A stretch of DNA of 64,000 bases from Gnomoniopsis sp. IMI 355080 (lineage: Eukaryota; Ascomycota; Sordariomycetes; Diaporthales; Gnomoniaceae): assembly GCA_027946555.1 (NCBI GenBank), contig JAPEVC010000063.1:1-64000 (forward strand). Direction: 5' to 3'. Positions 58,866 through 64,000 of the stretch are shown piece by piece. Made by a program: the position numbers and the translations under genes. The notes beneath the pieces were generated by a model that saw only the letters and a list, made by a program, of their open reading frames with translations, searched no databases and was not told where the DNA came from. Each line of letters starts with the position of its first letter. Position 1 is the first letter of the stretch.

Positions 58866-61321
58866 ATGATGGGATGGTGGTCGTCGTCGGCGGGATCTGC
58901 CCTCGATGAGCAGATCTCGAAGGCCACGAGCAGCAGTCTGTAAGCAGCATCGTCGCCCGGCCCTGCCCCAGGCCTTGGACGGATAAAGGCAGTACCAACA
59001 TCTGACACAACGTGACGTGACACAGTGAAGACATAGCTCTCAACCTCGATATTTCCGATCTCATTAGATCCAAGACCGTTCCTCCAAAGGAGGCTATGCG
59101 CTCGCTCAAGAAGCGCATAGGCGACAAGAACCCAAACACCCAGCTGAGCGCACTGAACGTATGCTACGTCCAGCACCCCAAAAGGCCAGCGCAAACACTG
59201 GCGTCTTGATGCTAATACGTGATGCAGCTCACAGATACATGCGTCAAAAATGGCGGGCAGCATTTTCTGGTCGAAATCGCGTCGAGAGAGTTTATGGATA
59301 ATCTGACCTCATTGCTGAAAGCTGTCGGTCCAGCCGCCGTAAACCACGACGTTCGGTCCAAAATCCTCGAATGTATTCAGTCCTGGGCCGCAGCTACTGA
59401 AGGACGATACGAGCTCAACTACATCGGCGAGGTCTATAAGACTCTGCAGAGGGAAGGCTTCACGTTTCCCCCCAAAGTCACCGTGGCTAGTAGCATGATA
59501 GACAGTAGTGCGGTACGTACAAACGTGAACCTCATTCCTCGCTGATAGACAGCTGATCCCTTGTGCACAGCCGCCCGAATGGGTCGACTCAGATGTTTGC
59601 ATGCGTTGTCGAACTGCCTTTAGCTTTACGAACCGAAAACACCATTGTCGCAATTGTGGCAATGTTTTCGATCAACAATGCTCGACTAAAACAATACCGC
59701 TGCCTCACTTGGGCATAATGCAGCCAGTCAGGGTTGACGATGGATGCTATGCGAAGTTAACAGACAGGTCTGGAAGAGGTGGTAGTTTCAGTCAGTCGGA
59801 GCGGCCCCCCAAGATCTCTTCCTCTGTCAAGCGCCATTCGTCTTCCATGCAACCTCGCAACGCTAGAGTTGACGACGGATTCGATGAGGATTTAAAGAAG
59901 GCATTGGCAATGAGTTTAGAGGAAGTGCAGAGCCACTCAAGAGGATATGTTGCACCGAAAGTGAACGGACCAAATCCCAGCGCCGCAACCAATGGCCATT
60001 CGACGAGCAAAGGGACCGAGGAAGAAGATGATGATTTGAAGGCAGCTATTGCCGCTTCTTTAGCCGATATGGAGGAGCAAAAGAAGAAGCACGCAGCAGC
60101 GCTCAAGGAGTCAACTTCTTCCAACGTCGGCCAAGCGTCTTCAAGCACCTTCGCCCTGCCCAAGAACGATTACGAATTGACCCCTGTTGAGGCCGAAAAC
60201 ATTAATCTTTTCTCCACCCTCGTCGACCGTTTGCAAACTCAACCGCCCGGCACGATATTGCGTGAGCCACAAATTCAGGAGTTATACGATAGCATCGGAA
60301 CACTGCGCCCAAAATTGGCGAGGACTTACGGTGAGACGATGAGTAAACACGGTACGTTGTGCTGCCAGATAGGGTCCTTACCTCAGCTGACTTGAAGCGC
60401 ACAGATACTCTGCTTGATTTGCATGCGAAGTTGCAAACGGCTGTACGTTATTATGACAGAATGTTAGAAGAACGACTCTCAAAAGCGTTCAACCAACACA
60501 GTCTTGGAGGCTACAATATGCCTGCGCCTCGTCAATCTTCGGGTCCTTATCCAACACTCCATACGGGCGCTCCTACGTATAACAACGGGCCCGCCGAAAA
60601 TTACTACACCGGTGAACCTCAGCAAGACTACAGCCGATCCACAGCTCAGCCTGTTTACCCTCATCAATCGCAACCGACCGCGCAGCACCAGTATCCAGGC
60701 TATGAAAGACCTGCTTCTATGTCTGGAGCTTCACACCAGTACCCTCAACCGCAACGACAAGATAGTTGGAGAGCCTCGGCACCCCCAGGACAGGCTTCGC
60801 AGTATGCCGCCCAGCACAATCACCCTCCAAGTGAAGCTGCCACCCCCCAAATGAGCCATCTTGCTCTCCCGGAACAACAACCCAACGCGCCAGATTCTGT
60901 CGGTACGACGCCCACAAGTGACCCGAATGCATCTTTCTACCTTAATCAGCCCGGGCCAAAAACACCACAAGCTACGCCCAGTGCACCGTCTGAATTTGCG
61001 TCCTCGCCTTATCCGAACCTTCAGCAGCAGATGCCCCAATACTCGCAACAGTGGACTCCCGAGACATCAGGCTCTGCACCTCCTCAAGCAGCTCAACAAC
61101 CACAACAGCCGTCTGCACCATCGCAACCGCAGGCGCCGTATTGGCAACACCCCGCCGCCCAACATGTGCAAGTGCCTGCGCCTTCTGCGGCACCCTGGCA
61201 GCAGCCACCGCCACAGCAACACCAGCAAGCGTACCCTGGGTACCAGCAGGAGACCTTTCCGTCGGCACCGCAGCATGCACTGCCACAGCCTGTCGTGGAA
61301 GAAGCATTGATCGAGCTGTGA
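58866..61321 (+). CDS. VPS27: Vps27-like ESCRT-0 subunit
   Basis: Five exons (58866-58939, 59026-59158, 59228-59512, 59571-60351, 60405-61321) give 729 residues. A VHS domain covers about residues 9-155 (KATSSSLEDIALNLDISDLIRSK.. when spliced). The FYVE finger follows at about 165-230: PPEWVDSDVCMRC, RKHHCRNCG, VDDGCYAKL, all as required for PI3P binding. Two ubiquitin-interacting motifs follow, DEDLKKALAMSLEEV near 268 and DDDLKAAIAASLADM near 315. A GAT-like helical region is split by the last intron, and the C-terminus is Pro/Gln-rich, probably binding clathrin or ESCRT-I. Vps27 brings ubiquitinated cargo into multivesicular bodies. Domain order and length match the fungal orthologue. Confidence 0.95.
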
Positions 61322-64000
61322 TGTCACCTCAGCCGGAAAGAATGTGACGGTAACGGGGGGCATAGGGTTTCATTTGATCACGCGAATCGACTGTCTTAGC
61401 GCAAAGTAGTCCGCGAAAGACCAGCTCTACCGTTTCCGGTCTTATTGCGAGAAAGTCCATAACCTCCAGCGCGAACAAATTGAAAACAAAGAAAGAGACG
61501 ATAATGCCAGGTCACAACGATCAATTCATAAATTTTCGAAAATCGGTATCGTGAACAAGTCTTGTCTTTCCCGTGTCCTCTGTCGACGACTACTCGCAGG
61601 TTAATTAGATCACCTCCTGTCAGTGGCTGACCATCCCATCTGAGCGACGCCTTAGACAATTACTTGCCACACTAAAGTGAGAATGAAGTAATACCAAGGC
61701 CCGATGCACCGCCTGGGAGGCACGGGGCATGGCATTGCCCCTCGTCACCTCCTTCATTTCTCCAACCAACAAATCGGGCCTGCAGTAGCAATCCTGGATG
61801 TTGTCGCTTGTATAAAGCAACAGGCTGCAATTTGTTCGATAGAGTTGTCACTTCGTCCAAGCATCCGAAAGCTCTGCCAGTCATCAAGGGATGAGGACTG
61901 TCCTGGCCGGACGCTGGTATCGGTGCGGCCACCTGAGCTGAGATCTGTACCTCCTTTGTCATAGCACGACGAAACAGGGCCGTTTGGATCGCACGCGCAG
62001 TATGTTATTGGGCAGGGGCAAGTGCCAGTCGTCTGGTGGTGTATTTCGCGAGTGGCTGGCGGACGCTAGGAAGACTAACATGGGGGCGGAGAGGGAGAGG
62101 AGCTGAGAGAGTAGCTGTGGTGGAGTAATGTGGAAATCACATCCTGGTGAGAACTTTGTATCGAGAGATATAATTTATGTGGTTCTCTGGTTGGAGGCTC
62201 GTGAGAGGACGAATCATGACTCTGAGCGTGTTACTTTGGACCCGTAGTGCTTTTATAGTCTCCCGTCTACTAGGCCCATTCCATAGTTGGGTCATACCGG
62301 TCCTCTTCCACGGCAAGGCTTCGCGAGCCCAATGTCGCACAAATCTATACGCTTCAGCATCGGGGAACGCAAATCTCCTTCGTTTCCTCACCCCAATGAA
62401 CTACTTGACTGTGCACGCCGAGGAGAAGCCTGACTCTTACGCCCAATTCATTCGGTGAGCTAGTAGTTACTCCTCTAGCCCTCACTCAATTCTATCTCAA
62501 GATTCGTGGGCATCAGGGTCTCAAGAGGTTTCCAGTCACCATCGCTGTCCTGATTTCCAGGGCCAGCGGTCTCCAATCTCCGCATGCTATGCGAATACCG
62601 CACGCGCAAGTCATTTATTGCCTGACCAGCCTCTCAAAGAGTCCACAGCAATCCGCCTCTGATTGTGCTTGAGACTCCGAACGAGACTCCGCGTTGAGCC
62701 CACAGAAACCATGCACGGCGAGCAGATTCATCATCTTCACCGACCCATGTGAGCGCCACGGCGAGTAGCGTCCAGGATAGGACAACTTCCGGTAGAGCCG
62801 ACGACCAGCCCTGTGGCATTCCGTCCGGAGAGGCGCCGGCCTATAATAGAGCCTGTACGAAGCTGACGTTGCTTTGAGCTAAGGCATAATATGTACAATG
62901 GTGTCTGGTAGTTGCTGGAGGGCAAAGTGTGGATGGCTGGCCACCTGTTTGTAGAAAAAGCTTCCAGACTATCCCACCCAGCACATGGTGCTTATGGAGG
63001 GATATTCTGTGTTGTTGATTCAACTTCCTTGCGACCAACTGGTCGGTAGAAATGCGAATCTCCGATGTAGTTGCAATAAGTGGGCCTCGCCCTACGGCCC
63101 GGCTGCGGTTCGTCACATGTCGCTTCGTGCCGTTCCGAAAAAATCTGGGGAATTACCAGCAGGACTGCATATGCTTTTCACCTGAGCAGAAGCAATTCAG
63201 CACGGTAATTATTATTTCGTCAGCAAAAGAAGTCCGAATATACACGACGAGACACTCACTTCATTTCATTATCCGATGGAAACTTCAGAGAATCCTGCTG
63301 TTCAAGATTCAAATTGAATTCTGTGAGTGTGATGTACCTAAGTCAACAGGTCCTTCGATCGACTTCCCTATGCCGTCAAAATAAGCCCTGAAGGAGAACG
63401 CTCCGACGCCGTCCGAAAAGGCAGAGCGGATCTCGAATAACAGAGCTTTGCCAACCATTACGAGTCACACTCAGCTCGGTGTATATACATCATTAAATTC
63501 TCCCTGGACCGAGCATGTGCCTTGGAACATGGTACAAGCCGAAATACACTGCTAACGCGACCAGAATCAGGATCACAGGCTTGGCGAAATTGCAAGATAC
63601 AACGGGCCATCGTCAACGAAGAGCTGCTTCTAGAGTATGAAGACTCAAATCTAGAGCGGGAGACCAGGCCGAGGGCGTCTGCCTGTTACTGTTGCCGCCG
63701 TTGGGAATTCATCACGCAGAGAGCGGCCATCTCCTCTGCTGCAGAGTGTCGAGTCCTGTCGGCCTCTAATCTAATGGGTCATGCTTCCAATAGGCACTGT
63801 CTCGCCACCGTCACGTGAGATACGAATGTGACGTTCGTAGAATCGAAGCATCTAGAGTCTTGTTAGTTCGTGGTCGAATGTCAAGCTAGAAGTCCCTTTT
63901 TTTGAGAATGGTGCGCACCTTCTGTGGACACCTGCGGTATATCACCTCCTTTGGGTGTTGTGTCTTCTTTCCGTTCTTCCACGTAAGGTAAACAATGAAA
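61322..64000. other. Gene-poor right end of window
   Basis: No gene could be supported in 2.7 kb. Frames at 61672-61962, 62177-62458, 63052-63384 and 63522-63818 are short, without domains, signal peptide or plausible introns. Composition shifts irregularly and there are no obvious tandem repeats. A gene may begin beyond the window. Confidence 0.5.

Noticed and set aside
62177..62458. 93-codon plus-strand frame with a hydrophobic N-terminus
   Set aside because: No recognisable domain, no upstream promoter signal and overlapping antisense frame; not enough support for a gene.

Overview
This window reads as nuclear DNA of a filamentous ascomycete (Pezizomycotina, probably Sordariomycetes or a near relative). 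The evidence is genes broken by short introns of about 45-110 nt with GT..AG ends and CTAAC/CTGAC-like branch sites, orthologues of fungal families (SNG1/DUF3533, FSH1, GH76 Dcw1-like, UstYa/DUF3328, DUF7924, Vps27), and remnants whose breaks look like repeat-induced point mutation (RIP). No rRNA, CRISPR array, PKS or NRPS was seen. All gene models come from reading splice sites by eye; where exon coordinates are given, the spliced frame was checked to stay open.

Layout. 0-7 kb: a near-perfect 115-bp palindrome at the very edge, a metallo-beta-lactamase-fold hydrolase, then the most striking locus. This is a small secreted precursor with five identical 14-residue units separated by Lys-Arg sites, divergent from a UstYa (DUF3328) oxidase gene. 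Together they look like a compact fungal RiPP (dikaritin-type) cluster with an unfamiliar Trp-containing core. 7.8-11.1 kb: Tapt1-family membrane protein. 11-18 kb: a gene-poor stretch with a tRNA-derived SINE-like element, two hypothetical membrane proteins back to back and a RIP-broken Cys-rich gene. 18-24 kb: sugar transporter, SNG1-like protein and FSH1-type serine hydrolase. 24-26 kb: broken gene traces.

26-38 kb: a fungal protein of a family often labelled 'geranylgeranyl pyrophosphate synthetase', divergent from a 2,270-residue gene that fuses an SF1 (ZNFX1/Hrr1-like) helicase, an NF-X1 zinc finger and three CbxX/CfxQ-type AAA+ modules; a DUF7924 gene follows. 39-51 kb: a second sugar transporter, a GPI-type GH76 mannanase, a CE12 rhamnogalacturonan acetylesterase and a secreted beta-propeller protein, i.e. 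a loosely spaced secreted/sugar-use region with one broken gene in it. 50.8-54 kb: CHY zinc-finger protein and a cupin-like protein.

54.7-61.3 kb: a rhodanese-USP deubiquitinase (Doa4/USP8 type) and Vps27 (ESCRT-0) transcribed divergently from a shared 1.2-kb region. Both act on ubiquitinated cargo at the endosome, so the pairing is functionally suggestive. 61.3-64 kb: no gene that could be supported.

Throughout the intergenic DNA, two short words recur well above chance: the palindrome ACCTAGGT (seven copies, four of them around the RiPP locus) and ACTCCGTACT (three copies).
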